Source: Planctomycetota bacterium
GTDB lineage: Bacteria > Planctomycetota > Brocadiia > Brocadiales > Bathyanammoxibiaceae
Length of the DNA stretch: 64,000 nt
Direction of reading: 5' to 3'
Assembly: GCA_016209685.1 (NCBI GenBank)
Contig: JACQVQ010000013.1
Coordinates: forward strand, 38,341 to 102,340
In this document: piece by piece, positions 8,798 to 17,584 of the stretch
Position numbering within the stretch: the stretch's first letter is position 1
Layout of the letters: every line of letters begins with the position of its first letter
Made by a program: the position numbers and the translations under genes
Notes under the pieces: model-generated
The model's input: the letters and a program-made list of their open reading frames with translations, nothing else
The model's database searches: none
Told to the model about the DNA's origin: nothing

Positions 8798-10311
8798 TCT
8801 TTTAGTGAACCCTGGCTGACTGGTTTGCCCTTCCTTACGACTACCTGGGGCATCTCCTCCTCGGCCTCTTCCACCTCGTAGACGCCGATATGCCTCCTTA
8901 TTACTTTTTCCAGTTCACCAACATACCTCTCCTCGGCAGGATAACACTCTACGCCGTGGGTATGGAGGTCAAGGCCTTCCAGTTCTACGTACTCCGGGAC
9001 CCTGAGGCCAAGCGAGTACTTCAGGCCAAGGAATATGGCAAAACCAGCGGCTGAGGCCCAGGCTATGGCAGTAACCATGGCAATAAACTGCGCCAGGAGT
9101 TGATAACCGGAACCTGTTATGAGTCCATTTACACCACCGTAGGAGCCGTCAGCGAAGATCCCAACGGCCAGGAGTCCCCAGAGGCCATTAGCCCCGTGGA
9201 CCGAGACTGCACCCAGTGGGTCGTCTACCTTGAATACGCACTCCACAAACCAGACGCAACCTCTCATGAGAAGGCCAGCCAGCAGGCCGATGACTACCGA
9301 GGCCCATATAGGCACATAGGCGCATGGGCCGGTAATGGCTACAAGGCCAGCCAGGGCACCGTTACACGCCATCATAATATCAGGCTTCTTAGTAGTGGCA
9401 TAGGAGAGCCACATTACTACGGCGGCACCGGCAGAGGCGGCAAGGAAGGTGTTGGTGGCTATGATTGAGATCCTCAAGTCTGTGGCGGCCAGCGTACTCC
9501 CTGCGTTAAAGCCGAACCAGCCGAAGACAAGGATGAGGGTCCCTACTACTACAAAGGTAAGGTTGTGACCAGGTATGGCACTGGGGGTGCCGTCTTTTAG
9601 ATATTTTCCAATCCTGGGACCGACTGCCCACGCCCCTATCAGGGCCATTATCCCCCCCACGGCGTGGACTACCCCCGAACCTGCAAAATCCCTGGCTCCC
9701 ACACCAAAGGGCAGGGTGCCCAGCCATCCGCCTCCCCACATCCAGTGTCCATAGATGGGATACACCACACCGCAGACTAACATACTGTAAATCAGATAGG
9801 CCGCCCAACGGGTCCTCTCTGCCACTGCCCCGGCAATGATGGAGACGGCCTTCGTGGCAAACATGACCTGGAAGAGCCACAGGACTACCGTGTTTACGTC
9901 ATAGGACGGGCCTATGAGGAGGAAGCCACTCCAGCCCACCATGGTATCTCCCTTGTCCAACCCGGAGGCGAGCTGTGAACCTCCGAACATCAATGCAAAA
10001 CCAAAGAGCCAGAAGACCAGGGCCCCCACCGTAGTATCCATGAAACAGTGGGACATGTAATTCAGCATGTGCTTTGGTCTCAGGAACCCCCCTAAGAGGG
10101 CAAACCCTGCCTGCATGATAAACACCAGAAAGGCCCCTATAAGTACCCAGGTAAAATTGACGGAGTACTTCAACCCCGGTACGGTGTCGGAATAGGTCCC
10201 CGCACCACTGGGGTCTGCCGCTTCAAGAACCCTACCGAACAATAGAATGGCTAACCCGATTAGCGGTAGCGCCACGAGCGAAAAATGAGATGTCTTTAGC
10301 ATTTTATTCAC
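8794..10311 (-). CDS. amt: ammonium transporter (Amt/Rh family)
   Basis: The second Amt protein, 505 residues from the GTG at 10311, which has a GGGGAG Shine-Dalgarno 5 nt upstream. An upstream in-frame TTG at 10344 and a downstream ATG at 10302 are less likely. It has an N-terminal signal or helix (LVALPLIGLAILLFG), about 11 membrane helices and the two pore histidines in VVHAVGGIMAL and VSVHGANGLWG. The C-terminal tail GLDLHTHGVECY precedes a 40-residue acidic extension rich in Glu and Val. It lies third after the two P-II genes, so it is probably co-transcribed with them. Its stop codon lies in a palindrome. Confidence 0.95.
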   Translation of the reverse strand: MNKMLKTSHFSLVALPLIGLAILLFGRVLEAADPSGAGTYSDTVPGLKYSVNFTWVLIGAFLVFIMQAGFALLGGFLRPKHMLNYMSHCFMDTTVGALVFWLFGFALMFGGSQLASGLDKGDTMVGWSGFLLIGPSYDVNTVVLWLFQVMFATKAVSIIAGAVAERTRWAAYLIYSMLVCGVVYPIYGHWMWGGGWLGTLPFGVGARDFAGSGVVHAVGGIMALIGAWAVGPRIGKYLKDGTPSAIPGHNLTFVVVGTLILVFGWFGFNAGSTLAATDLRISIIATNTFLAASAGAAVVMWLSYATTKKPDIMMACNGALAGLVAITGPCAYVPIWASVVIGLLAGLLMRGCVWFVECVFKVDDPLGAVSVHGANGLWGLLAVGIFADGSYGGVNGLITGSGYQLLAQFIAMVTAIAWASAAGFAIFLGLKYSLGLRVPEYVELEGLDLHTHGVECYPAEERYVGELEKVIRRHIGVYEVEEAEEEMPQVVVRKGKPVSQGSLKE

Positions 10312-10471
10312 GGTGACTCCCCTTGTCTTTCCCAGAACCCTCAAAAAAATACTATAGTAATGTTAATAGCAACCAAGACCACCACAACCAACAGAAAGAA
10401 TGGGTCATCCATGGCAATAGGCTTTTTGTTTTTCCCAGAACTCTAAAAAGTAACTACAGAGAGTACAAAGT

Positions 10472-10888
10472 TTAGGCTACTTCGTACTCTAGCTGTTCTG
10501 CCTCTTCAGCAACGCCAGCCTTGCGTGTTATCTCTACCAACCTGCCGGGGGCAATAACGTCTTCTCCCCTCTTTCCGTCCCGTATGCGTATGACCTCTTC
10601 CACGGGTTCAACAAATATCCTGCCGTCTCCAATCCTGCCTGTCCTTGCGGCCCCACAGATAGTATCTGCTATCTTGAGGACATCCATGTCAGGGGCTACT
10701 ACCTCAAGCTTTACGCGGGGTACAAGCTCCTCCTGGTGGCGGTGTCCCCTCCACTGGAGGATTATGCCCTTTTCAGCACCGGCCCCTGAGACAGGGGTTA
10801 CGGTCATGCCCCGGAAACCCTCTCTCTCCAGGGAGCCTTTAACCACGCTAAGCTTTTCTAACCTTACAACAGCCACTACCTTTTTCAT
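10472..10888 (-). CDS. glnK: P-II nitrogen regulatory protein (GlnK/GlnB family)
   Basis: A trimeric sensor of ATP/ADP and 2-oxoglutarate that plugs Amt channels; 138 residues, slightly longer than the usual 112. The ATP-site signature RTGRIGDGRIFVEPVEEVIRIR is intact. The T-loop (about residues 37-55) reads AEKGIILQWRGHRHQEE. The glutamine of the canonical RQKG and the uridylylated Tyr51 are absent, so control by uridylylation is unlikely. A 25-residue C-terminal tail follows. It lies 26 nt downstream of the divergent P-II gene and upstream of amt on the same strand, the classic glnK-amt pairing. Confidence 0.93.
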   Translation of the reverse strand: MKKVVAVVRLEKLSVVKGSLEREGFRGMTVTPVSGAGAEKGIILQWRGHRHQEELVPRVKLEVVAPDMDVLKIADTICGAARTGRIGDGRIFVEPVEEVIRIRDGKRGEDVIAPGRLVEITRKAGVAEEAEQLEYEVA

Positions 10889-10914
10889 TTTTTGGATACC
10901 TCCAGTTAGGCCAG

Positions 10915-11319
10915 TTAGGCCCTAATTTCTATGACCTCTAATTCTTCATCATGAGCCTGGGTCTCACGAGCGGGGGACATCCTCACCCATCTTCCACCCT
11001 TGTTATGGCTCCCTATATCCTCACTCTTTAGCCTCAGGGCAAACTCTGCCTCCTCGCCCAGTGGCAGGCTGGTGGGGGTAACCCTCACGACCTCGGTTAT
11101 CCTGCTTACTACCTTCTCCACGTCGGTATCGGCCACTATTACTTCCATCCTGGCCTTGGGTAAGAGCTCTACAACGTATGTCTTCCCCTGCCAGGTAATC
11201 TCCTTTACGGAGGGGCCTTTTATGTAAGAATACCGTGCATCGTCATAACCAAACCCCGACATGCATTCCTTAATTGCATCCAGTCTTCTAGGCTTAAAAA
11301 ATGCTACTATCTTCTTCAT
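10915..11319 (-). CDS. divergent P-II-like protein
   Basis: A 134-residue protein that begins like P-II (MKKIVAFFKPRRLDAIKECM) and keeps the following strand (LLPKARMEVIVADTDVEKVVSRI). It lacks the TGKIGDGKIFV nucleotide signature, where it has VTPTSLPLGEEAEFALRLK. The T-loop is shortened to KGPSVKEITWQGKTYVVE, with one Tyr in KTYVV. It is probably a P-II paralogue with altered ligands, perhaps forming a hetero-complex with its neighbour. It is the first gene after a sigma-54 promoter, with GGAG 8 nt before the ATG. Confidence 0.85.
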   Translation of the reverse strand: MKKIVAFFKPRRLDAIKECMSGFGYDDARYSYIKGPSVKEITWQGKTYVVELLPKARMEVIVADTDVEKVVSRITEVVRVTPTSLPLGEEAEFALRLKSEDIGSHNKGGRWVRMSPARETQAHDEELEVIEIRA

Positions 11320-11335
11320 CTTATTGTCTCCATAT

Positions 11336-11382
11336 TAGTTGTGAATTTGGTGTTTCCACACCTTGCCATGATTCGCAACTAA
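11336..11382. repeat. inverted repeat around the sigma-54 -12 element
   Basis: TTAGTTGTGAAT (11336-11347) and ATTCGCAACTAA (11371-11382) are inverted repeats with one mismatch, separated by 23 nt. The right arm contains the -12 GC of the sigma-54 promoter, so a protein bound here, or an RNA hairpin at the 5' end, could modulate expression. Confidence 0.45.
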
Positions 11383-11388
11383 TGTGCC
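11375..11388 (-). promoter_or_regulatory. sigma-54 promoter for the P-II/amt operon
   Basis: Minus-strand GGCAC-N5-TTGC matches the -24/-12 consensus (GG and GC 10 nt apart). The predicted transcript start is near 11363, giving a 44-nt leader before the ATG at 11319. An NtrC-like activator is encoded next door (11711-13126). Confidence 0.75.
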
Positions 11389-11657
11389 TAATTTTCAGGC
11401 ATAGCAGAAAGATTCTATTATTTATTGTAATGTTTTGTGTTGCATATATTTATACTAACACTGTGAACTATTAAATCGTTTCTAAGGTGCCTCAGGTATT
11501 TTAGGGCATTTTTGTCCTATAAATCGCATTATTTGCTCAACTGGTTGCGTACAAGTAGTTTATTGATTGGAACTTTTTTGAGAATCCTGAAAATAAGGCA
11601 ATCTTGTCCCGTTTTCAGAGGTGGATGTATAGATGTATAAAGGTGGGGGTATCGGGG
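11389..11657. other. intergenic region upstream of the P-II operon
   Basis: AT-rich, no gene or RNA recognised. Upstream activator sites for the NtrC-like protein would be expected here, about 80-150 nt before the sigma-54 promoter. I cannot pick a convincing dyad by eye. Confidence 0.4.
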
Positions 11658-11714
11658 GTAGGGGCAGACCTATGTGTCTGCCCAACGGGGGCGAACACAT
11701 AGGTTCGCCCCTAC
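11658..11714. repeat. double GTAGGGGC palindrome overlapping ntrC-like stop
   Basis: Two hairpins back to back (GGGGCAGAC/GTCTGCCC and GGGCGAAC/GTTCGCCC) whose outer arms are GTAGGGGC and GCCCCTAC. The loops CTATGTG and CACATAG are themselves complementary, so the whole 57 nt can also fold as one large hairpin. The minus-strand TAG stop of the ntrC-like gene (11711-11713) is the first GTAG. Confidence 0.75.
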
Positions 11715-13126
11715 TCTTCCGGTGTTGTCTTAAAGGCTTTCTTGGTAAGGAGATACTTCTTCATCTTCCTGTAAAGGGTCTTGGGGTCTACCGCAGCCTC
11801 ATTGGCAGATTGGTCTATCTTGCCTTTGTTCTTTTCCAGGAGTTTCTCAATGTATGTCTTTTCACAGCCATCCAGAAACTCCTCCATGGGTAGTTCCATT
11901 ATCTTGTTGTCGCTGAAGTCAATATGTACCTCTTTAGTGGGAGTGGTTTCCAGCCCGGTCTTTGGGAGGTCTATGTAGGTAATGGTGTCTCCCCTGGCCA
12001 TAATCACTGCCCTTTCCATTAGGTTTTCTAATTCCCTGACGTTGCCCGGCCAGTGGTACCCCATCATGGTATTTAAGACGTCCTGTGAGATTTCCCTTAT
12101 CTCCTTCTTCATGGCCTTGCTATATTTTTCCAGAAAGGAGGTGGCAAGGAGGGGTATATCCTCCTTCCTCTCTCTTAATGGGGGTAAGGTTATGGGGAAG
12201 ACGTTCAGGCGGTAGAAGAGGTCTTCTCTGAACCTCCCTTCCGCCAGCTCTTTTTTTAAGTCTTTATTAGTGGCGGCGATAACCCTTACATCCACCTTGA
12301 TAACCTCGTTGCCTCCTACCCTCTCCAACTCCCTTTCCTGTAAGACCCGGAGGAGTTTGGACTGGATGGAGGGGGACATGTTGGAGGTCTCGTCAAAGAA
12401 TATGGTCCCATTGTTTGCAAATTCAAACTTGCCTACCCGCCTGCTGGTGGCCCCCGTGAAGGCCCCTTTTTCGTAGCCGAAGAGTTCGCTCTCCAGGAGG
12501 CTTTCTGGCATGGCGCTACAGTTTACTGCCACAAAGGGTTTCCCCTTTCTGTTGCTGTGCATGTGGATGGTCCTGGCTACCAGCTCTTTCCCCGTGCCCG
12601 TCTCTCCTGTGATAAGGACGGTGGCATCGGCCTGGGAGACGGTAAGGATTAGGTCGTAGACCTCTTGCATCTTAGGGCTTTTCCCTATGATGCGGTTCAG
12701 GCTGTACCTTTGCTCTAGTTCCTGGCGTAACGCCTTTATTTCCCTTATCAGTTTTTGTTTCTCTAATACCTTCTGGACGGCCAGTTTAATCTCCTCGGCG
12801 GAGATAGGTTTGGTGATATAGTCTGAGGCGCCCGACCTCATGGCCTCTACGGCATTCTGTATACTCCCAAAGGCGGTCATCATTATTACCATAGTATCCG
12901 GGGAGAACTTTTTTAATCCCTTTAGCACCTGTATGCCGTCCATCCCTGGCATCTTCAGGTCTATAATGGCCAGGTCAAACTGCTCCTTCTGGCAGGTGTT
13001 GAGGGCAAGTTCACCGTTAGTGGCAGTGCTGACGGCATATCCGTCCTTTGAGAGCAACATGTGGACACTGCCAAGGACGTACTCATCGTCTTCAACGATA
13101 AGGATCTTCTTTCTTGTGGCTTCCAT
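11711..13126 (-). CDS. NtrC-family sigma-54 response regulator
   Basis: A 471-residue transcription activator. The receiver domain (about 1-125) has acidic DD near residue 14, phosphoacceptor Asp in LAIIDLKMPGMDG (about 57) and Lys in YITKPIS. The AAA+ domain (about 145-380) has Walker A GETGTGKE, the sigma-54-contacting GAFTGA loop, Walker B IFFDE and the arginine-finger region FREDLFYRL. The C-terminal Fis-type HTH includes AAVDPKTLYRKMKKY. It is the likely partner of the Amt-histidine kinase encoded just beyond it, and both adjacent nitrogen transcription units carry sigma-54 promoters. The stop codon lies in a palindrome. Confidence 0.93.
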   Translation of the reverse strand: MEATRKKILIVEDDEYVLGSVHMLLSKDGYAVSTATNGELALNTCQKEQFDLAIIDLKMPGMDGIQVLKGLKKFSPDTMVIMMTAFGSIQNAVEAMRSGASDYITKPISAEEIKLAVQKVLEKQKLIREIKALRQELEQRYSLNRIIGKSPKMQEVYDLILTVSQADATVLITGETGTGKELVARTIHMHSNRKGKPFVAVNCSAMPESLLESELFGYEKGAFTGATSRRVGKFEFANNGTIFFDETSNMSPSIQSKLLRVLQERELERVGGNEVIKVDVRVIAATNKDLKKELAEGRFREDLFYRLNVFPITLPPLRERKEDIPLLATSFLEKYSKAMKKEIREISQDVLNTMMGYHWPGNVRELENLMERAVIMARGDTITYIDLPKTGLETTPTKEVHIDFSDNKIMELPMEEFLDGCEKTYIEKLLEKNKGKIDQSANEAAVDPKTLYRKMKKYLLTKKAFKTTPEE

Positions 13127-13175
13127 AACGTTCTACCTTTACTCCGTACCAAATATTATTATAAGGTACAGGGGC

Positions 13176-13205
13176 TTGACAAAACCCTTGCCAAAGCGGT
13201 ATGCT
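13176..13205 (+). promoter_or_regulatory. possible promoter for the 13274 gene
   Basis: TTGACA (13176-13181), an 18-nt spacer and TATGCT (13200-13205). The -35 is perfect and the -10 moderate. It lies in the 147-nt divergent gap between the ntrC-like gene and the plus-strand gene at 13274. Confidence 0.45.
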
Positions 13206-13273
13206 ATTTGCACTCCTCTCTAGTGGATGTTTTAGTTAATTTTATACCATTCTACCAGGGTAAGGCAAGGACT

Positions 13274-13657
13274 ATGACCACTAACAGACTAGAGCAATAT
13301 CCTGTGACCTACGAACACCACGAGGTCTATGGTGAACCCTATCTAGTAGTAGACAAACTACTTGACAAAAAGAGATACCGTTACTGCAGCTTCCCGGTAA
13401 CCCATCCCGTGTATAAGGGCATCGTTACTACGGCAAAGAAGTGGAAGGAGGGGAAGATTACCCAGGAAGAGGCCCTCCTGGAATTAGAGTTCTTAGCCCT
13501 GCCCTTTGAACGATGGCTCTTTGAGATTATACGTGACATGGGCAACGACCCCACCCACCTGAAGAACGTTGTCTTTGACGACGCCCATAAAGAGGTACAG
13601 TACATCGCCTTCGTACAGCACGGGGAGGAACGGTACTACAACATCCGCTACAGATAA
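13274..13657 (+). CDS. conserved-looking hypothetical protein
   Basis: A 127-residue soluble protein that I do not recognise. It is rich in Tyr, Lys and Glu, with no signal peptide, membrane helix or cysteine pair. Features visible are PVTYEHHEVYGEPYLVVDKLLD, an alpha-helical KGIVTTAKKWKEGKITQEEALLE stretch and a C-terminal beta-rich AFVQHGEERYYNIRY. The in-frame region upstream of the ATG overlaps the ntrC-like gene, so the ATG at 13274, after the promoter at 13176-13205, is the better start. It sits between the Amt-kinase and its presumed regulator on the opposite strand. Confidence 0.6.
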   Translation: MTTNRLEQYPVTYEHHEVYGEPYLVVDKLLDKKRYRYCSFPVTHPVYKGIVTTAKKWKEGKITQEEALLELEFLALPFERWLFEIIRDMGNDPTHLKNVVFDDAHKEVQYIAFVQHGEERYYNIRYR

Positions 13658-13690
13658 GGTTACAGGGGACAGGGAATAGGGAGGGAAAAG

Positions 13691-13749
13691 AATTGGAAAT
13701 TGTAAACTGTAAATTTCAAATTTTAAATTTCCAATTTCCAATTTCCAAT
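13691..13749. repeat. AT-rich TTTAAATT repeat
   Basis: An imperfect palindromic tract of AATTGGAAATT, AATTTTAAATTT and AATTTCCAATT units between two convergent genes. Copies lie at 30109-30166, 46924-46976 and 50727-50776. Confidence 0.75.
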
Positions 13750-13763
13750 TATCCTGTTACCTG

Positions 13764-16700
13764 TTAGAGGTCCCGGGCCAAGAGTGAAGGTATGGGTAAC
13801 TGTACGGATATGGTGGTGCCCTTTCCCTCCTTGCTCTTTACTTCTATAGTGCCTTTGTGGGCCTTTACGATGTTGTAGGAGACGAAGAGCCCTAGTCCGG
13901 TCCCTGCCCCCCCTTTTGTGCTGAAGAAGGGTTCAAATATCTTTCCCAGGTCTTTTTCTGGTATTCCAGAACCCGTATCAGAAAAATCTATCTTGACCCA
14001 CTCGCCTCTAACCCCCGTCTTTATCTTGAGGTCCCCTCCTTCGGTCATGGCGTCTGAGGCGTTTATGATGATGTTGGTAAAGACCTGCTCCAGTTGATGT
14101 GGGTCGCAGTACACGGGGGGGAGGTGGGCGTCTAACTCCTGGAGCAGGTTTATGTTGCTTAGTCTTAATTTGCTCTCCAGGAAGTTTACCACGTTGCGGA
14201 TAGAGAGGTTTACGTCCTGGCTGACCTTGCCTTCAAAGACCTGTTGGTGTGATTCAAGGAGCCTCTTTACTATCCCTGCTATCCGGTTGCAACCCCTTAT
14301 CGCCAGGTCCAGATACTTTTTCTTGTCTTCCTCCTTTGTCTCTTCTGCGTGGAGGTGGAGGTAGTTTATTATCCCTGCCAGGGGGTTGTTAATCTCGTGG
14401 GCGACGCTGGCCACAAGCCTGCCCGTAGAGGCGAGTTTTTCCATAGAGATGAGTTGATCCTCCAGCCTCTTTTTGGCGGTAATGTCTCTAAAGACGCACC
14501 GTATGGCCACCACGTTGCCCTTGTCGTCGTAGATGGGGTTATCGTTAAGGCCGACGTCTATGACGCTCCCGTCCTTTTTCAGCAGTTGTAATTCTAATCC
14601 CTCAATGTGCAGACCTGAGAAGCGTCTGGGTAGTAAGGTCGCATAGGTCTCTCGTACCCCGGGGGGCTGGGAGTCGGAGATGGGCCTGCCCACCAGTTCT
14701 TCTTTATGGTTGTAGCCGAGCATCTTTGCACCGCTCAGGTTGCAGTCCAGGATTATGCCCTGGTTGTCATGGGTAAGATAGATGTCCGGGGCGTTGTCGT
14801 AGAGGTCCTTGTACTTCTTTTCCGATTCTCTTATCTTGATAAAGAGCCTGATGTTTTCTATGGCTATGGCCAGTTGGGGGGCTATCTGCGTAAGGATACG
14901 GAAGTGTCTCTCTGAGAAGTTGCGGGGTCTCTTACTGGCGAAGTTAATGGTCCCGATAACGGAACCCTTGTACTCCAGGGGATAGCCGAGCCTTGACCGT
15001 ATGCCTTCCTTAAGGAGTACCTCATCAGACCAGAACTCCTTCTCCACGGTATCTTGTACAATGTAGGGGCGGGCGGTGGTGTAGACCCTTTCCAGCAGGC
15101 TCCCCTCTCTCAAGAAGCTGTAACCCTCCCTTATGCCTGTGTCCTTGTAATCAGTATTCAGGGCAAAGACCTCAAACCTCTGTCCATCTTCCCCCATCAG
15201 GGCTATGCTTATCCTGTCAAAGTTTATTACGTTCTTTAACTCCGAACCCACGGCCTTAAAGACGTCTGTCAGGAAGCTGGAAGAGACTACCTTGTTTATG
15301 TTGTAGACAATCTCCTTTTCCGATTCTAACCTCTTCTGCTCGGTGGTATCCGTTATCACCCCCACTACACCTACGGTGTCGTTGTTACTGTCCCGTAGCG
15401 GAAAGAACCTGCTGGAGGTATAACCCTCTCTACCCCTGAGGGTGGTGTAGGGTACGTTTTCTGCCGTAGAAAATTCCCCGATTGAGGCGTAACCGATAAG
15501 CCCCTTCAGTTCTTGTCCCATGAGTTGGGGATAGACCTCCAGGACGTCCTTGCCCAGTACCTCTTGACGGCCAACCCCTGAAATCTCCTCCATCCTCCTG
15601 TTCCAGTAGGCTATCCTATTGTCCTTATGCAGTACTACCAGGCCGTCGTACAGGGTATTTACCACGTCCTCAAATTTCCTCTTCTGTTCTTCCAGTTCCC
15701 GTGTCCTGGCTTTTACCTTAAGTTCCAGGCCTCCCCTGGCCGCTTTGAGTTCTTCAATGAGGTGGGTGGTCTCCCGCATGTCTCTGGCTATGGTAACTGC
15801 CCCCGTTATCCCTCCCGCCTCGTCCCTCATTATAGAGCCATTGACGTTAACGGGGAGCTTCTGACCCTCCTTGGTGAAGTAATAGTTGTCAAACCCCTTG
15901 AGGAGGCCCTCCCGCAGGAGTTTCTGCAATCGGTCTTGAAAGACCGACTGTTCTTCCGCCACCAACATGCTCAGGGGTTTGCCCACTAGCTCCTGTTTTT
16001 TAAACCCCAGGAGGCCCTCGGCAGAGGGGTTAAGGGTGAGTATCTTTCCCTGGGGGTCGGTGACCACCAGGACGTCTTGCAGGCTGTCTATAATAGCCTG
16101 CGTGTAGCTCTTCGCCTTCAGGAGTTCACTCGTCCTTTCCTTTACCTTTTGTTCCAGGACGGCATTAACGTCTTGAAGGCGGTTAATCCTTGTAAAGTTG
16201 AGCCAGGAGGCCGTATCCTCGTACTCGGCGAGGTTTAGACCCATTATCTCTTCCTCTCGCCCCACCCTGAGCCGTGCCACCTTGTTACCTGCCCAGAAGA
16301 AAAACATGGATAGGCCGAAGGCCCAGGCAAAGGCCACAGTGACGCCAAGGAACTGGATGCCTACCTGTGAGAGCCTGTCCCCGGTCGGGAGGGTAGATAG
16401 GGGGCAGAAGAGGGCCAGGGCTATTGTGCCTATGGCCCCGCATACTCCATGGACAGAGATGGCGGCCACGGGGTCGTCTATCTTCAAGACTTTTTCAAAG
16501 AGGTCTCTTGCCAGGAGTACCAGTACCCCTGCTAACACCCCCACCACAGCGGCCCCCCAGGGGTGGAGTCTGTTAGAACCAGCGGTTACGGCCACAAGGC
16601 CACCCAGTACCCCTATAAGTACGTCCACACCATCCAGTCTCTTATTTCTGACCCAACTATAGAGGATGGCCGAACAACCGGCCGCCCCAGCGGCAATATT

Positions 16701-17555
16701 GGTGTTGGAGATCACCAGGGCAATCTTTACATCTGCCCTGAGCATAGACCCCCCATTAAACCCGAACCAGCCAAACCACAAGAAGAAGGTCCCTATGGTG
16801 GCAATGGGGATGTTATGCTGGCCCATCCGGTTAACCGTCCCGTCCTTGTTGTACTTACCTATCCTGGGACCCACTAATATGGCCCCCGCCAGGGCTACCC
16901 ACCCCCCTATAGAATGGACTACTGTGGAACCGGCAAAGTCAACAAAGCCCATCCTGCCCAGCCATCCCGCCTGGTCATGTATCCATATATTCCCCCAGAC
17001 CCAGTGACCAAATATGGGATAAATCACGCACACCATCACGACCGTGCACCATATATGGACGAACATCCGCGTCCTCTCGGCCATGGCCCCGGTAAATATA
17101 GTGGCGGCCGTCCCAGCGAATACTACCTGGAAGAAGGCGAAGGCGAAGCCCAGAGGGACCTTATCCACGTCCATAAAGCAGAAGTGACTGGCGCCTACAA
17201 GCCCTGCCTGGCTATCCCCGAACATCAGGCCAAAACCAGCGAGGAAGTAGGCTACTGAGGCTATTATGAACACTACGATGTTCTTTATGGAGATGTTTAT
17301 GGCATTCTTCGCCTGGACGAAACCGGCCTCCAGGGCCGTAAAGCCTACCTGCATAAAGAAGACCATGCAGGCCGCCACGACCAGCCATACGACGTCCGGA
17401 TTTCTTCCCTCAGGAGGAGTGGCCCCACCACCCATGGAAAGGCCGCCCCCCTGGGCATAGGCACTCTCTGGCGATAGTGTAGCCCCCGTTGCCAGCCAAC
17501 AAAGGGTCAGCAGTAGTGGGAGGGGCGTTAGCAGGATATATTTTCTATCAGACAT
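13764..17555 (-). CDS. ammonium transporter-sensor histidine kinase fusion (Amt-PAS-PAS-GAF-PAS-HisKA-HATPase)
   Basis: A 1,263-residue membrane sensor. It has a signal peptide (about 1-34) and a complete Amt domain (about 50-455) with both pore histidines (VVHSIGGWVAL and ISVHGVCGAIG). A helical linker is followed by two PAS domains (about 490-735), GAF (about 755-905), a third PAS, HisKA with phospho-His in VAHEINNPLAG (about 1,040) and HATPase with INASDAM, DTGSGI and GTGLGL boxes. The architecture corresponds to the ammonium-sensor kinase Ks-Amt5 described from Ca. Kuenenia. The ATG lies only about 3 nt after the predicted start of a sigma-54 transcript and has no Shine-Dalgarno. The NtrC-like protein at 11711-13126 is the likely response regulator. 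Confidence 0.95.
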   Translation of the reverse strand: MSDRKYILLTPLPLLLTLCWLATGATLSPESAYAQGGGLSMGGGATPPEGRNPDVVWLVVAACMVFFMQVGFTALEAGFVQAKNAINISIKNIVVFIIASVAYFLAGFGLMFGDSQAGLVGASHFCFMDVDKVPLGFAFAFFQVVFAGTAATIFTGAMAERTRMFVHIWCTVVMVCVIYPIFGHWVWGNIWIHDQAGWLGRMGFVDFAGSTVVHSIGGWVALAGAILVGPRIGKYNKDGTVNRMGQHNIPIATIGTFFLWFGWFGFNGGSMLRADVKIALVISNTNIAAGAAGCSAILYSWVRNKRLDGVDVLIGVLGGLVAVTAGSNRLHPWGAAVVGVLAGVLVLLARDLFEKVLKIDDPVAAISVHGVCGAIGTIALALFCPLSTLPTGDRLSQVGIQFLGVTVAFAWAFGLSMFFFWAGNKVARLRVGREEEIMGLNLAEYEDTASWLNFTRINRLQDVNAVLEQKVKERTSELLKAKSYTQAIIDSLQDVLVVTDPQGKILTLNPSAEGLLGFKKQELVGKPLSMLVAEEQSVFQDRLQKLLREGLLKGFDNYYFTKEGQKLPVNVNGSIMRDEAGGITGAVTIARDMRETTHLIEELKAARGGLELKVKARTRELEEQKRKFEDVVNTLYDGLVVLHKDNRIAYWNRRMEEISGVGRQEVLGKDVLEVYPQLMGQELKGLIGYASIGEFSTAENVPYTTLRGREGYTSSRFFPLRDSNNDTVGVVGVITDTTEQKRLESEKEIVYNINKVVSSSFLTDVFKAVGSELKNVINFDRISIALMGEDGQRFEVFALNTDYKDTGIREGYSFLREGSLLERVYTTARPYIVQDTVEKEFWSDEVLLKEGIRSRLGYPLEYKGSVIGTINFASKRPRNFSERHFRILTQIAPQLAIAIENIRLFIKIRESEKKYKDLYDNAPDIYLTHDNQGIILDCNLSGAKMLGYNHKEELVGRPISDSQPPGVRETYATLLPRRFSGLHIEGLELQLLKKDGSVIDVGLNDNPIYDDKGNVVAIRCVFRDITAKKRLEDQLISMEKLASTGRLVASVAHEINNPLAGIINYLHLHAEETKEEDKKKYLDLAIRGCNRIAGIVKRLLESHQQVFEGKVSQDVNLSIRNVVNFLESKLRLSNINLLQELDAHLPPVYCDPHQLEQVFTNIIINASDAMTEGGDLKIKTGVRGEWVKIDFSDTGSGIPEKDLGKIFEPFFSTKGGAGTGLGLFVSYNIVKAHKGTIEVKSKEGKGTTISVQLPIPSLLARDL

Positions 17556-17569
17556 GGTCTAGAAGTATG

Positions 17570-17584
17570 GCAATTGGTGTGCCA
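17570..17584 (-). promoter_or_regulatory. sigma-54 promoter for the Amt-histidine kinase
   Basis: Minus-strand TGGCAC-N5-TTGC, an essentially perfect -24/-12 match. With -12 at 17570 the transcript would start near 17558, 3 nt before the ATG, giving an almost leaderless mRNA. Confidence 0.75.

Noticed and set aside
10312..10471. Separate sigma-54 promoter in front of the second amt
   Set aside because: I looked for GG-N10-GC on the minus strand and found none; co-transcription from 11363 is more likely.
13127..13273. Sigma-54 promoter for the ntrC-like gene
   Set aside because: No GG-N10-GC element with the right flanks is visible; a poor -35/-10 pair is possible but not convincing.
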